Positions 44,333-52,940 of a stretch of 64,000 nucleotides of DNA are shown piece after piece. The position numbers were made by a program, and so were the translations under genes. Location of the stretch: contig JARICA010000017.1 of NCBI GenBank assembly GCA_029264305.1, positions 153,092 to 217,091 on the forward strand, in the 5' to 3' direction. The notes beneath the pieces were generated by a model. The model saw nothing but the letters and a program-made list of their open reading frames with translations, did not search any database and had not been told where the DNA came from. How positions within the stretch are numbered: the stretch's first letter is position 1; the number at the start of each line of letters is the position of its first letter. The DNA is from Faecalimonas sp. GTDB lineage: Bacteria > Bacillota > Clostridia > Lachnospirales > Lachnospiraceae.

Positions 44333-45694
44333 TTATGAAATTTCTTTTAAAACTTTTTTAAATTGGAAAGCAAATAAAATCGCTGTAAATGTTACCGCTA
44401 AAATATCTGCGATTGGCTCAGCCATATAAACAGCTATCGTTTTATCCGACGTATACAAATGAGGCATAATGTAAATTAGTGGAATCAATAAAACAAATTT
44501 TCTCATTACAGCTACTGCAATAGAAGCCTTGGCATTTCCCAATGAATTAAACGTCATTTGACATGCCATTTGAATACCAAAAATAAATAATGCAGCTAAA
44601 TATACACGAAGTGCTGTACTTGTAAAGTTAAGTAATCTCAAATCTGATGTAAATAAGTTTGCAAAAATTTGTGGGAAAACCATGATCAATGCCCACAATA
44701 CTCCGGCATAGGCCAAACTAATTTTTAATAGCAATTTGTATGCCGATTTTACACGTTCTACATTTTTTGCTCCATAATTATAACTAATAATCGGTTGTGC
44801 TCCCTGTCCAAGTCCTTGAAGTGGTAACATTGCAAATTGCATTACACTTGTTAAAATCGTCATCGCACCTACAGCAACATCGCCTCCATATTTTAATAAA
44901 GAAGAATTAAAGCAAACAGAAATCACACTCTCGCTGGATTGCATAATAAATACAGCAAGACCTAACGCTAAACTTGGTACAATAATTTGTTTTTCCAACT
45001 TCATATAACATTTTTTAATTTTTAAAATTGTTTTCTTTCCAAATAAAAATCGTAGTACCCAAATACACGATAATGCCTGTGAAAGAACTGTTGCAAACGC
45101 TGCTCCTCTAACACCTAAACCAAATCCAAAAATAAAAATCGGATCTAATATAATATTAGAAATCGCTCCAATCAACACAGATAACATTCCCACTTTAGCA
45201 AATCCCTGTGCAGTGATAAAAGCATTCATTCCTAAAGTTAACTGTACAAAAATTGTACCGATAGCATATATATTCATATAGTTAACACCATATTCAATCG
45301 TATTTTCACTAGCACCAAATGCCATTAAAAATTGTCTGTTGAAGACCAAAAGTATCAGTGTCAATACTATGGAAATTACAATTTGCAGCGAAAAACAATT
45401 CCCTAATGTTTTTTCTGCTGATTCTTGATCTCCTTTTCCCATGAAAATAGTGGCTCTTGGCGCACCACCGTTACTCACTAAAGCTGCAAATGCAGTTACA
45501 ATCATAATGAGTGGCATACACACTCCAACACCTGTTAAAGCCAACGCTCCTACCTCTTGAATATGCCCAATATAAATTCTATCTACAATATTATAAAGCA
45601 TATTGATAATCTGTGCCGTTACTGTTGGAAGAGCTAATTTCATCAGTAATTTTCCAATTGGCTCTTTCCCTAAAAACTCTTTATTATCTGTCAT
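44333..45694 (-). CDS. MATE-family multidrug efflux transporter
   Basis: 453 residues, twelve membrane segments in two related halves. Conserved MATE features include the opening GKLLMKLALPTVTAQIINMLYNIVDR and the second-half GLGQGAQPIISYNYGAKN. MATE proteins export cationic compounds using Na+ or H+ gradients. It follows a MarR regulator by 7 bases, the standard repressor-pump arrangement, so it is likely induced by a MarR ligand. Confidence 0.9.
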   Translation of the reverse strand: MTDNKEFLGKEPIGKLLMKLALPTVTAQIINMLYNIVDRIYIGHIQEVGALALTGVGVCMPLIMIVTAFAALVSNGGAPRATIFMGKGDQESAEKTLGNCFSLQIVISIVLTLILLVFNRQFLMAFGASENTIEYGVNYMNIYAIGTIFVQLTLGMNAFITAQGFAKVGMLSVLIGAISNIILDPIFIFGFGLGVRGAAFATVLSQALSCIWVLRFLFGKKTILKIKKCYMKLEKQIIVPSLALGLAVFIMQSSESVISVCFNSSLLKYGGDVAVGAMTILTSVMQFAMLPLQGLGQGAQPIISYNYGAKNVERVKSAYKLLLKISLAYAGVLWALIMVFPQIFANLFTSDLRLLNFTSTALRVYLAALFIFGIQMACQMTFNSLGNAKASIAVAVMRKFVLLIPLIYIMPHLYTSDKTIAVYMAEPIADILAVTFTAILFAFQFKKVLKEIS

Positions 45695-45701
45695 TTTCTT
45701 C

Positions 45702-46139
45702 CTACCTTTCTAGGCTTTCAAAAACATTTTCTAATATTTTTTCATTTATCCGAAAGTACATTTTCTTTTCCTCTTCCGAAAGTCCATTAAAAATTTGCTT
45801 ATCATATAAATTTCTTGCTTTGTCAATTCCAACAATCATCTCATTTGCTTTTTCAGTAATGCAAAGATGTATTTTTCTCCTATCTGCCTTATCTGGAAAG
45901 CGCTGAAGAAATCCTTTTTGAATAAGAGACTCTACTCCTTGAGAGACATTACCTTTTGGAAGCATTCTCCAAGAAGAAATATCTCCCACTGTATCCTTTC
46001 CTGGATTATTATGTAAAAATCCCATAATAATCACTTCTATTTGAGAAAGTGCATACTTTTTTCTTACTGGTTCTAAGCATTTATTATTTAATTTATCTAA
46101 CCCTCGAATCATTATAAGTATATCTGATATCTTTCGCAT
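45702..46139 (-). CDS. MarR-family transcriptional regulator
   Basis: 145 residues with the MarR winged helix at about 35-100 (LSQIEVIIMGFL, then SSWRMLPKGNVSQGVESLIQKGF and the DKADRRKIHL wing) between dimerisation helices. It is the first gene of a MarR-MATE operon. Two tandem near-identical AT-rich boxes lie just upstream, downstream of its -10 element, which fits autorepression. Confidence 0.9.
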   Translation of the reverse strand: MRKISDILIMIRGLDKLNNKCLEPVRKKYALSQIEVIIMGFLHNNPGKDTVGDISSWRMLPKGNVSQGVESLIQKGFLQRFPDKADRRKIHLCITEKANEMIVGIDKARNLYDKQIFNGLSEEEKKMYFRINEKILENVFESLER

Positions 46140-46156
46140 AATCCTACACCCTTTAT

Positions 46157-46228
46157 AGTTCTTTTTAAAATAGTTTTTTTTAAAACTTTTTCCGTATTTT
46201 ATTATATATTCTCATTTATTTTTGTCAA
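46157..46228 (-). promoter_or_regulatory. MarR-MATE promoter with tandem operator-like boxes
   Basis: TTGACA (46228-46223), 16-base spacer, TATAAT (46206-46201). Two adjacent boxes with the plus-strand pattern AGTTCTTTTTAAAAT (46157-46171) and AGTTTTTTTTAAAACT (46172-46187) follow the transcription start. Confidence 0.6.
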
Positions 46229-46259
46229 CTCACATTTTTTATTTTTTTTGAAAATAGTG

Positions 46260-46290
46260 TTGACATTATTTATTTTAAGTGTTATATAAT
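46260..46290 (+). promoter_or_regulatory. hsp20 promoter
   Basis: TTGACA (46260-46265) with TATATA 17 bases away or TATAAT 19 bases away. No CIRCE or CtsR box is seen nearby. Confidence 0.6.
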
Positions 46291-46334
46291 ATATAGAACA
46301 AATAAAACATTGAAATTTTAAGGAGGTATGACCT

Positions 46335-46757
46335 ATGTTATTAGCAAACAGAAATTATAATTTATTCGACGAAATGTTTAATGATCCATTCTTTACTCGT
46401 CCTTTTGAGAATGCCTCTTCACAGATTATGAAGACCGATATTCATGAAACCGATGGAAATTATTTAATAGAAATGGAACTACCTGGATTTACAAAAGAAA
46501 ATATCAAAGCTGATTTGAAAAATGGTTATTTAACAATTACTGCTGAAAAAAATCAGACAAACGAAGAAAAAGATGCTAAAGGAAACTGTATTCGTAAAGA
46601 ACGCTACACTGGAAGTTGCAATCGAAGCTTCTATGTAGGAGAACAAGTAACACAGGAAGATATTAAGGCTGCTTTTAAAGATGGCATTCTTCGATTACAA
46701 GTACCAAAAGATCTTCCACAGGTAACTGAACAGCCAAAACTTATTACGATAGAATAA
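46335..46757 (+). CDS. hsp20: Hsp20/alpha-crystallin small heat-shock protein
   Basis: 140 residues. The alpha-crystallin domain spans about 32-125 (MKTDIHETDGNYLIEMELPG ... AAFKDGILRLQVPK), with the conserved A-x-x-x-G-I-L motif near 115-121. A short N-terminal arm (NRNYNLFDEMFNDPFF) precedes it and a PKLITIE tail closes it, giving an I-x-I-like oligomerisation motif. It is an ATP-independent chaperone that holds unfolded proteins. A strong AGGAGG site and its own promoter make it monocistronic. Confidence 0.93.
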   Translation: MLLANRNYNLFDEMFNDPFFTRPFENASSQIMKTDIHETDGNYLIEMELPGFTKENIKADLKNGYLTITAEKNQTNEEKDAKGNCIRKERYTGSCNRSFYVGEQVTQEDIKAAFKDGILRLQVPKDLPQVTEQPKLITIE

Positions 46758-46778
46758 AAGGCGGAAATCCCGCCTTTT
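46756..46778. terminator. Bidirectional terminator between hsp20 and niaR
   Basis: AAAAGGCGG / CCGCCTTTT with a 5-base loop and T-rich flanks on both strands. Confidence 0.82.
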
Positions 46779-47289
46779 ATTTTTCTTCAATCAAAAAACC
46801 TTTTTTACACAATTCTTCTTCAATCATATCTAAAGTTTCCACACTATCTGCACTTACCTTATGATAGTGATAACCAGAGGTAATATTCTTCAATGGACTT
46901 GATTTCCCAGCATGTATATCGTCCATAAATTCTTTTATTTTTCGTCTAGAATTGATTTGTAAATTTGCTTCCAATCGCCCATATACTTTGTGATTTATCA
47001 TCACAGTTTCTATGCAACCACCATTGTCAACCACTGTATATAATTCTTCTTCCAACTGTTCATCTGTATGATGCACCTTAAAGACTCTTGTAATTGATTT
47101 TGGTATATTTAAAATATAGCCTCTATTTGTAGAAATAATATCATATCCCATTGCTCTAATCAGTGCAATATCTTGTACAATTACTTGACGGCTCACATCA
47201 TACATCGATGCAAGTTTTGTACCTGATACTGCCGTTGTACTATTTTGTATTTGATTGATAATTTCTTCTCTTCTCTCTGAACCAGTCAT
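46777..47289 (-). CDS. niaR: NAD biosynthesis repressor NiaR (HTH + 3H domain)
   Basis: 170 residues from an ATG with AAGGAGG upstream; an earlier in-frame start overlaps nadC. An HTH_11-type domain (about 5-60, SGTKLASMYDVSRQVIVQDI) is followed by the 3H domain, whose metal/ligand histidines are seen in VHHTDE, INHKVYG, DIHAG and GYHYH. NiaR represses NAD synthesis and salvage genes in response to nicotinic acid. It closes the nadABC operon, so it likely regulates its own synthesis through the operator before nadA. Confidence 0.9.
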   Translation of the reverse strand: MTGSERREEIINQIQNSTTAVSGTKLASMYDVSRQVIVQDIALIRAMGYDIISTNRGYILNIPKSITRVFKVHHTDEQLEEELYTVVDNGGCIETVMINHKVYGRLEANLQINSRRKIKEFMDDIHAGKSSPLKNITSGYHYHKVSADSVETLDMIEEELCKKGFLIEEK

Positions 47290-47302
47290 TCTTACCTCCT
47301 TA

Positions 47303-48157
47303 TTAGGAAATTGCATGAAGATTTTTTAAGGAAATGTCTAAAATCGGTGCTGAATGTGTCAATGCTCCACTAGAAATATAATCCACTCCCACCGAAGTTA
47401 CACGACTAATATTCTCCTTCGTCACATTTCCTGAACATTCTGTCTCTGCCCTTCCATCAATAATTTTGATTGCCTCTTTCATCTGTTCTGGCGACATATT
47501 ATCTAGCATAATAATATCTGCACCCGCTTCAACAGCTTCTTTTACCATATCTAAATTTTCTACTTCCACTTCAATTTTCCTTACAAATGGAGCATACTCT
47601 TTTGCCATTTGAATAGCTTTTGTCACACTCCCCGCTGCTCCTATATGATTATCTTTTAAAAGAACTCCATCAGACAAATTATAGCGATGATTATATCCTC
47701 CACCTACACGAACAGCATATTTTTCAAAAATTCGCATATTAGGTGTTGTCTTTCTCGTATCCAAAAGTTTTGTCTTTGTTCCTTCTAAAAGAGTCGCTAC
47801 AGAATTTGTGTAAGTTGCAATACCACTCATTCTCTGTAAATAATTTAATGCAACTCGTTCTCCAGAAAGAAGTACTCGTATGTCTCCGATCACTTTTGCC
47901 ATCAATTGTCCATTTTTTACTTTTTCTCCATCTTTACAGTAAAATTTTACTTTTACATTCTCATCTAATAAATGAAATACTCGTTCAAATACTTCTAGCC
48001 CAGCAACAATACCATCTTCCTTACACAATAACTCAACTTCTCCTATTACCGACTTTTTCATAACAGAATTTGTTGTCACATCTTCACTTGAAATATCCTC
48101 ACAAAGTGCCTCTCGAATTAATTTATCTACCTGTAAATTCATTGTAATTGTATTCAT
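47303..48157 (-). CDS. nadC: Quinolinate phosphoribosyltransferase
   Basis: 284 residues, normal length. It converts quinolinate and PRPP to nicotinate mononucleotide with loss of CO2. Conserved parts: ALCEDISSEDVTT, LLDTRKTTPNMR (about 137-148), RVGGGYNHRYNLSDGVLLKDNHI split across 155-180, and VEVENLDMVKEAVEAGADIIMLDN. GGAGAAAA upstream supports the start. nadB ends 12 bases before it. Confidence 0.95.
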   Translation of the reverse strand: MNTITMNLQVDKLIREALCEDISSEDVTTNSVMKKSVIGEVELLCKEDGIVAGLEVFERVFHLLDENVKVKFYCKDGEKVKNGQLMAKVIGDIRVLLSGERVALNYLQRMSGIATYTNSVATLLEGTKTKLLDTRKTTPNMRIFEKYAVRVGGGYNHRYNLSDGVLLKDNHIGAAGSVTKAIQMAKEYAPFVRKIEVEVENLDMVKEAVEAGADIIMLDNMSPEQMKEAIKIIDGRAETECSGNVTKENISRVTSVGVDYISSGALTHSAPILDISLKNLHAIS

Positions 48158-48169
48158 CTTTTTTCTCCT

Positions 48170-49333
48170 CTACACTGACTCTTTTTCAATCTTTTTTGCA
48201 GCTCTTTTTGCAAACACAACACTTTCCAATAAAGAATTACTTGCCAAACGATTTTTCCCATGTACTCCATTACAGCTTGTTTCTCCAACTGCATATAAGT
48301 TGGGCATAGTTGTCTGACTATCACTGTCAACCCAAATACCACCCATGAAATAATGTTGCGCTGGCACAACCGGAATACATTCTTTCGTTACATCATACCC
48401 TTCCTCTAAACATTTCTTATAAATATTTGGAAAATGCTTTAAAATCGTTTCCTTTTGAATATGTTCCATTGAAAGCCAAACATACTCTGTTTGATCTTGT
48501 TGCATTTGCTCTTGAATCGCTTTTGCCACCACATCTCTAGGAAGAAGTTCATCTACAAATCTTTCTTTATTCTTATTGTATAAAACTGCTCCCTCTCCAC
48601 GAACCGATTCAGAAATCAAAAATCTTCTACCTGGTTTTTTAGAATAGAGTGTCGTTGGATGTATTTGTACGTAATCCAAATGTTCTAAACGTATTCCATG
48701 CTTCTGTGAAATCTTAATTGCATCCCCAGTCAGATGTGGAAAGTTTGTTGAATGCTTATATGTTCCACCTATTCCACCAGTAGCCAAAATTGTATTTTTC
48801 GCAAAAATCCTCAAATTTTCTTCTTCATATTCGACTTGTATACCTATGCATTTTCCATCTTCCTCAATAATATCTGTCATAGTTGCATATTCATATATTG
48901 TTACATTCTGGAGTTTTTTCACTTGTTCAAGTAATTTACTTGTAATCTCTTTCCCTGTGATATCTTCATGATATAAGATGCGAGGTTTGGAATGAGCACC
49001 TTCTCTTGTATAAGCAAAGTCTCCATCTTGTTTTTCAAATTCTACACCATATCCAACCAAATCCTCAATTACATCTCGAGAATTACGAATCATAACATCC
49101 ACAGACTCTTTTCTATTTTCATAATGCCCTGCCTTCATTGTATCTTCAAAAAAACTATCATAATCATTCTCATTTCTCATTACACATATACCACCCTGTG
49201 CCAAAAAAGAATCATTACTTTCCATATCTGATTTTGTAATCATAATAATTTTTTTCTCTTTTGATAAATTTAAAGCAGAAAATAATCCTGCAACACCTGT
49301 ACCAACAATAACCGTATCCGCATTCAATTCCAT
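48170..49333 (-). CDS. nadB: L-aspartate oxidase, short form
   Basis: 387 residues. The FAD site VGTGVAGLFSALNLS is at about 11-25, the substrate region includes DYVQIHPTTLY, and SESVRGEGAVL and RDVVAKAI carry catalytic-type residues, including the arginine of the capping domain. The protein ends soon after HGKNRLASNSLLES, so the C-terminal helical domain of the 540-residue E. coli enzyme is absent. It oxidises aspartate to iminoaspartate, passing it to NadA; in anaerobes fumarate is the likely electron acceptor. It is the second gene of nadABC-niaR. Confidence 0.93.
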   Translation of the reverse strand: MELNADTVIVGTGVAGLFSALNLSKEKKIIMITKSDMESNDSFLAQGGICVMRNENDYDSFFEDTMKAGHYENRKESVDVMIRNSRDVIEDLVGYGVEFEKQDGDFAYTREGAHSKPRILYHEDITGKEITSKLLEQVKKLQNVTIYEYATMTDIIEEDGKCIGIQVEYEEENLRIFAKNTILATGGIGGTYKHSTNFPHLTGDAIKISQKHGIRLEHLDYVQIHPTTLYSKKPGRRFLISESVRGEGAVLYNKNKERFVDELLPRDVVAKAIQEQMQQDQTEYVWLSMEHIQKETILKHFPNIYKKCLEEGYDVTKECIPVVPAQHYFMGGIWVDSDSQTTMPNLYAVGETSCNGVHGKNRLASNSLLESVVFAKRAAKKIEKESV

Positions 49334-49348
49334 TTTTCTTTCCTCCCA

Positions 49349-50254
49349 CTATTTCGCCAATTCTAACATTTTTTCTAATGCTTTTTTTGATTCTTCTCTA
49401 AGCGTATCTGTTACTTGTACTTCATTTTCCCCTGTTTCAAGAACATGGGCAATTTTTTCTAAAGTAATCAGTTTCATATCATGGCAAACTGGTTCTGTCT
49501 TTGTAAAATAAAATTTCTTTTGTGGATTTTCCTTTTCTAATTCATATCGTACACCATTTTCTGTGCAAACAATAAATTCATCACAATCACTTTGACTTAC
49601 ATATCGGATAATCCCCGATGTACTTCCTATATAATCTGATAAATCACAAATTGCTTTTGAACATTCTGGATGCGTTAAAATTTTCGCTGCTGGGTGTAAT
49701 TCTTTTTCTTTTCTCACTTCTTCTACTTGCATATTTTCATGAATTGGACAATATCCCTCATTAAAAACAAATTTCTTTTCCGGCACCATTTCTGCTACAT
49801 AGCGAGCTAAATTTCTATCTGGAATAAAGAAAATATATTTATTAGGCAAAGCTTTTACAATATGCACTGCATTTGCTGATGTTACGCATACATCTGCATG
49901 TTGTTTTAGCTCCCCTGTTGAATTAATATAACACACAACAGCCAAATCGTCATACATCTTACGCATTTTTTTTATTGTCTGAACATCTGCCATATGTGCC
50001 ATAGCACAATCTGCAGATAAATCCGGCATCAATACTGTTTTTTCAGGATTTAAAATCTTTGCACTTTCTCCCATGAATGAAACTCCACAAAATACAATCG
50101 TCTGTTCTTTAAGTCCTATGGCTGTTTTACTCAAATAAAAAGAGTCTCCTATGTAATCTGCTATTTCTTGTACTTCATCTGATACATAGTAGTGTGCTAA
50201 AATCACTGCATTTTTCTTCTTTTTTAAAATTTTAATTTTTTCAATAATATCCAT
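49349..50254 (-). CDS. nadA: Quinolinate synthase
   Basis: 301 residues, the short clostridial type. It condenses iminoaspartate with dihydroxyacetone phosphate using a [4Fe-4S] cluster. Candidate cluster cysteines lie in FCGVSFMGES, VCVTSANAV and HPECSKAICDL, the last near residue 195. HYYVSDEVQEIADYIGDSFYL near the N-terminus is a family hallmark. It is the first gene of the nad operon, with its own promoter and NiaR-like operator. Confidence 0.95.
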   Translation of the reverse strand: MDIIEKIKILKKKKNAVILAHYYVSDEVQEIADYIGDSFYLSKTAIGLKEQTIVFCGVSFMGESAKILNPEKTVLMPDLSADCAMAHMADVQTIKKMRKMYDDLAVVCYINSTGELKQHADVCVTSANAVHIVKALPNKYIFFIPDRNLARYVAEMVPEKKFVFNEGYCPIHENMQVEEVRKEKELHPAAKILTHPECSKAICDLSDYIGSTSGIIRYVSQSDCDEFIVCTENGVRYELEKENPQKKFYFTKTEPVCHDMKLITLEKIAHVLETGENEVQVTDTLREESKKALEKMLELAK

Positions 50255-50282
50255 TTTTCTTCTCCCTTGCTAAACTTCTCCC

Positions 50283-50320
50283 ATTATAGCACTAGACTTT
50301 ACAAGTGACAAGACACCTGT
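50283..50320 (-). promoter_or_regulatory. nadA promoter with NiaR-type operator
   Basis: TTGTCA (50311-50306), 17-base spacer, TATAAT (50288-50283). The repeat ACAAGTG-6 bases-CACCTGT (50301-50320) covers the -35 box; it matches the ACAGGTG/CACCTGT style of site I associate with NiaR in Firmicutes, with one mismatch. Confidence 0.65.
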
Positions 50321-50371
50321 TGTACAAAAAACTTGCATCAAAATTCATTTTTTTAATCATCTTGTGCAATA

Positions 50372-50400
50372 TTGACACATTTTTAATTGCATGCTATATT
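50372..50400 (+). promoter_or_regulatory. thiT promoter
   Basis: TTGACA (50372-50377), 17-base spacer, TATATT (50395-50400), immediately before the riboswitch. Confidence 0.7.
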
Positions 50401-50419
50401 TGAACAGAAAATATTTAAG

Positions 50420-50536
50420 AAGAACAAGAAGGGGAGCCCTGAGGCTGAGAGGAAGATTATACTTCGACCCTTATACCTGATTTGGATAATGCCAACGTAG
50501 GAATCTTTTAGGACTTCTTTACCTATTCTTGTTCTC
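50420..50536 (+). ncRNA. TPP riboswitch (THI element)
   Basis: P1 is formed by AGAACAAGAA (50421-50430) and TTCTTGTTCT (50526-50535). Conserved THI-box segments are GGGGAGCC, GGCTGAGAGGA, CGACCCTT-ATACCTGAT and GGATAATGCCAACGTAGGAA. It binds thiamine pyrophosphate. The ribosome binding site of thiT lies only six bases past P1, so control of translation is plausible; no terminator is seen between the aptamer and the gene. Confidence 0.95.
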
Positions 50537-50556
50537 CATTCAAAGGAGGAATTTTT

Positions 50557-51222
50557 ATGTTTCAGTTACTCGTCAATCAGGATGGAGGATTAACCACTGC
50601 TGGTTATGCCATCACTATCATTATCGCTATTTTAGGTCTAATAGTCGCACTCATTTTTGCTGGAAAAGCTTCCACTAAAAAGAAATTTACTACAAAACAA
50701 TTAGTTTACTGCGCTATGGCTCTTGCCCTTGGCTTTGCAACATCTTATATTAAAGTATTTGAGCTTCCTTTCGGTGGAGCTGTAACTGCTTGCAGTATGT
50801 TATTTATTGCATTAATTGGTTATTGGTATGGACCAAAAACAGGTATCCTTCTTGGATTTGTTTACGGTATTATGCAGTTTTTACAAGGACCATATGTCCT
50901 TTCATTTTTCCAAGTATGTTGTGATTATCTTCTTGCTTTTGCTGCACTTGGCCTTTCAGGATTTTTTGCTCAAAAAAAGAACGGCTTAATCAAAGGATAT
51001 CTACTTGCCATTATCGGCCGTGGCGCATTCCATGTCCTTGGAGGCTATTTATATTGGATGGACTATATGCCTGATAATTTTCCAAAAAGTTTAGCTCCTG
51101 CTTATCCTTTCGTTTATAACTATAGCTTTATCTTAGCAGAAGGATTAATCACAATAATTATTCTTTCTATTCCAGCTGTAAAGAAAGCTCTAGAACAAGT
51201 GAAAAGAAACGCTTTATCATAA
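50557..51222 (+). CDS. thiT: Thiamine ECF transporter S component
   Basis: 221 residues. An extra N-terminal helix (about 15-36) precedes the usual six-helix ThiT core, which contains GFATSYIKVFELPFGGAVTA, YWYGPKTGILLGFVYGIMQ and a GAFHVLGGYLYW segment with the aromatic thiamine-binding residues. It works with the shared ECF energizing module (EcfAA'T), encoded elsewhere. The TPP riboswitch directly upstream confirms the thiamine assignment. An AAAGGAGG site sits 8 bases before the start. Confidence 0.95.
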   Translation: MFQLLVNQDGGLTTAGYAITIIIAILGLIVALIFAGKASTKKKFTTKQLVYCAMALALGFATSYIKVFELPFGGAVTACSMLFIALIGYWYGPKTGILLGFVYGIMQFLQGPYVLSFFQVCCDYLLAFAALGLSGFFAQKKNGLIKGYLLAIIGRGAFHVLGGYLYWMDYMPDNFPKSLAPAYPFVYNYSFILAEGLITIIILSIPAVKKALEQVKRNALS

Positions 51223-51224
51223 TA

Positions 51225-51265
51225 AAAAAGACAGAATCCTATATTTTTTAGAATTCTGTCTTTTT
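51225..51265. terminator. Bidirectional terminator after thiT
   Basis: A 13-bp stem (AAAAAGACAGAAT / ATTCTGTCTTTTT) with T-tracts on both strands, shared with the convergent tryptophan ABC operon. Confidence 0.82.
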
Positions 51266-51270
51266 CCTTT

Positions 51271-52035
51271 TTATTCAATACTAACTTCAGTAAATTTTTC
51301 AAAAAGTTCTTTTGCTTCAACTTTTGCTTTTTCCTCACCAGATAAATCCATAATAATCTCTCCTTTGTGCATCATCAAAAGACGATTCCCATAGTCTACT
51401 GCATGCTTTAAATTGTGGGTAACCATAATAGTCGTCAATTCTTTTTCTTTCACAATTCGATTCGTCAATTCCATAATATTCTCTGCTACTTTCGGATCTA
51501 AAGCTGCTGTATGTTCATCTAAAATAAGAATTTCTATCGGAGTTAATGTAGCCATAAGTAATGCCAATCCTTGTCTTTGCCCACCTGATAAATTTCCTAC
51601 TTTTACATCCATTTTATTTTCTAAACCTAATTTTAGTTTACTAAGATTTTCCTGAAAATATTGTTTTTTCCTTTTATCCAGTGCTCTTCCTAAACCATAC
51701 ATTTTCCCTTTATTTTCTGCCAAAGACATATTCTCATAAATCGTCATTCGTGGACAAGTTCCTTTATCTAAATCTTGATAAACTCTCCCTATTGTTCGAT
51801 TTCTTTTATAGTCTTTCAATTTTGAAATATTTTTTTCATGCAACAAAATTTCACCTGAATCTGCCAAAATATTTCCACATAAAATATTCAACATTGATGT
51901 TTTTCCTGAACCATTGCTACCAATAATGGATAAAAATTCACCTTTTTTTATCTTTAAATTTAAATCTTTAAACAAACACATTTCATTTATTGTTCCCATA
52001 TGATAATATTTTTGAATTTTCCTTAATTCAAGCAT
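51271..52035 (-). CDS. Tryptophan-type ABC transporter ATP-binding protein
   Basis: 254 residues. Walker A is GSNGSGKTS, signature NLSGGQRQ, Walker B ILILDEHTAALD (His where many ATPases have Pro or Ala), switch VTHNLKHA. The ATPase closes a three-gene importer operon (binding protein, permease, ATPase) of the trpXYZ class; its start overlaps the permease stop by 8 bases. The Trp T-box at the operon's 5' end supports tryptophan as substrate. Confidence 0.88.
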   Translation of the reverse strand: MLELRKIQKYYHMGTINEMCLFKDLNLKIKKGEFLSIIGSNGSGKTSMLNILCGNILADSGEILLHEKNISKLKDYKRNRTIGRVYQDLDKGTCPRMTIYENMSLAENKGKMYGLGRALDKRKKQYFQENLSKLKLGLENKMDVKVGNLSGGQRQGLALLMATLTPIEILILDEHTAALDPKVAENIMELTNRIVKEKELTTIMVTHNLKHAVDYGNRLLMMHKGEIIMDLSGEEKAKVEAKELFEKFTEVSIE

Positions 52036-52909
52036 TTTTTCTCACCCTTTTCTTTTTCTGCATTCCTATAACTAAAACAAGTAAAAATAATACCGACGTA
52101 ATAATTTTCATATCTTGTGGTTCAAAGAATTTAATTGCTATAGCTACACATCCTTTATAAATAACAGAACCAACTAGAACTGCTGTTGTTGCCTTAAAAA
52201 ATGTTAACTTTTCAAATAAACTTGTACCAATAATGACACTTGCTAAACCTACAATAACTGCTCCTGTCCCACTTGAAATTTCAAAAACTCTTTGCTCCTG
52301 ACAAAAAATACTTCCTGCCAATGCAACCAATCCATTTGAAATCCCTAATCCTAAAATCTTTATATTTCCTTGATTTTTTGCTAGGGCTGTTACTAAATTC
52401 GCATTATCACCTACAGCTCTTAAAAGAAGTCCAGATTTTGTACTAAGATATCCATCTAAGAAAAATTTAACGAGCATTGCAATAACAAATACAATACTTA
52501 CTATTTTATAAGAAGCAAATTTCCCTTGAAATATTTCATTCATATAAGCATTATCAAAAATACTTTTTTCTGTAAAAATTGGAACATTAGCTGTTCCTGC
52601 AATTCTTAAATTTATAGTCCAAAGAGCTGTCATCATAATAATCCCTGAAAGTAAATCTCTTACTTGCAATTTTACATGTATAATTCCTGTACAAATTCCT
52701 GCTACTGCACCTGCTAAAAATGATACAAAAATAGTGAATATTGGATTTATTCCCTTTGTAACCATTAGCGCCGTCACAGCTGCTCCAAGAGGAAAACTTC
52801 CGTCTACTGTAAGGTCTGGAAAATCTAATATTTTATATGTGATATAGACGCCAAGCGACATAATTCCATAAATTAATCCCTGTTCTAAAATCGTACTAAA
52901 CATACTCAT
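52028..52909 (-). CDS. Tryptophan-type ABC transporter permease
   Basis: 293 residues, about eight to nine membrane helices, of the branched-chain amino acid/sugar permease superfamily. DFPDLTVDGSFPLGAAV and GNQ-type loop RAVGDNANLVTALAKNQGN are features of the permeases paired with PF04392-type binding proteins. AGGAG upstream supports the ATG. It lies 31 bases after the binding-protein gene and overlaps the ATPase gene. Part of the trpXYZ-like importer. Confidence 0.88.
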   Translation of the reverse strand: MSMFSTILEQGLIYGIMSLGVYITYKILDFPDLTVDGSFPLGAAVTALMVTKGINPIFTIFVSFLAGAVAGICTGIIHVKLQVRDLLSGIIMMTALWTINLRIAGTANVPIFTEKSIFDNAYMNEIFQGKFASYKIVSIVFVIAMLVKFFLDGYLSTKSGLLLRAVGDNANLVTALAKNQGNIKILGLGISNGLVALAGSIFCQEQRVFEISSGTGAVIVGLASVIIGTSLFEKLTFFKATTAVLVGSVIYKGCVAIAIKFFEPQDMKIITSVLFLLVLVIGMQKKKRVRKNA

Positions 52910-52940
52910 ACTATCTTACTCCTTATTTTTCTTATTGTTT

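Noticed and set aside
48154..48369. 71-residue open frame on minus overlapping the end of nadB
   Set aside because: It was considered as a frameshifted nadB tail. The sequence has no resemblance to the missing C-terminal domain, and nadC starts immediately after, so it is chance.
50531..50549. Sequestering hairpin TTCTCC/GGAGGAA over the thiT ribosome binding site
   Set aside because: It would form when P1 is open, meaning that TPP would turn the gene on, opposite to the usual logic. I do not claim this as the switch mechanism.
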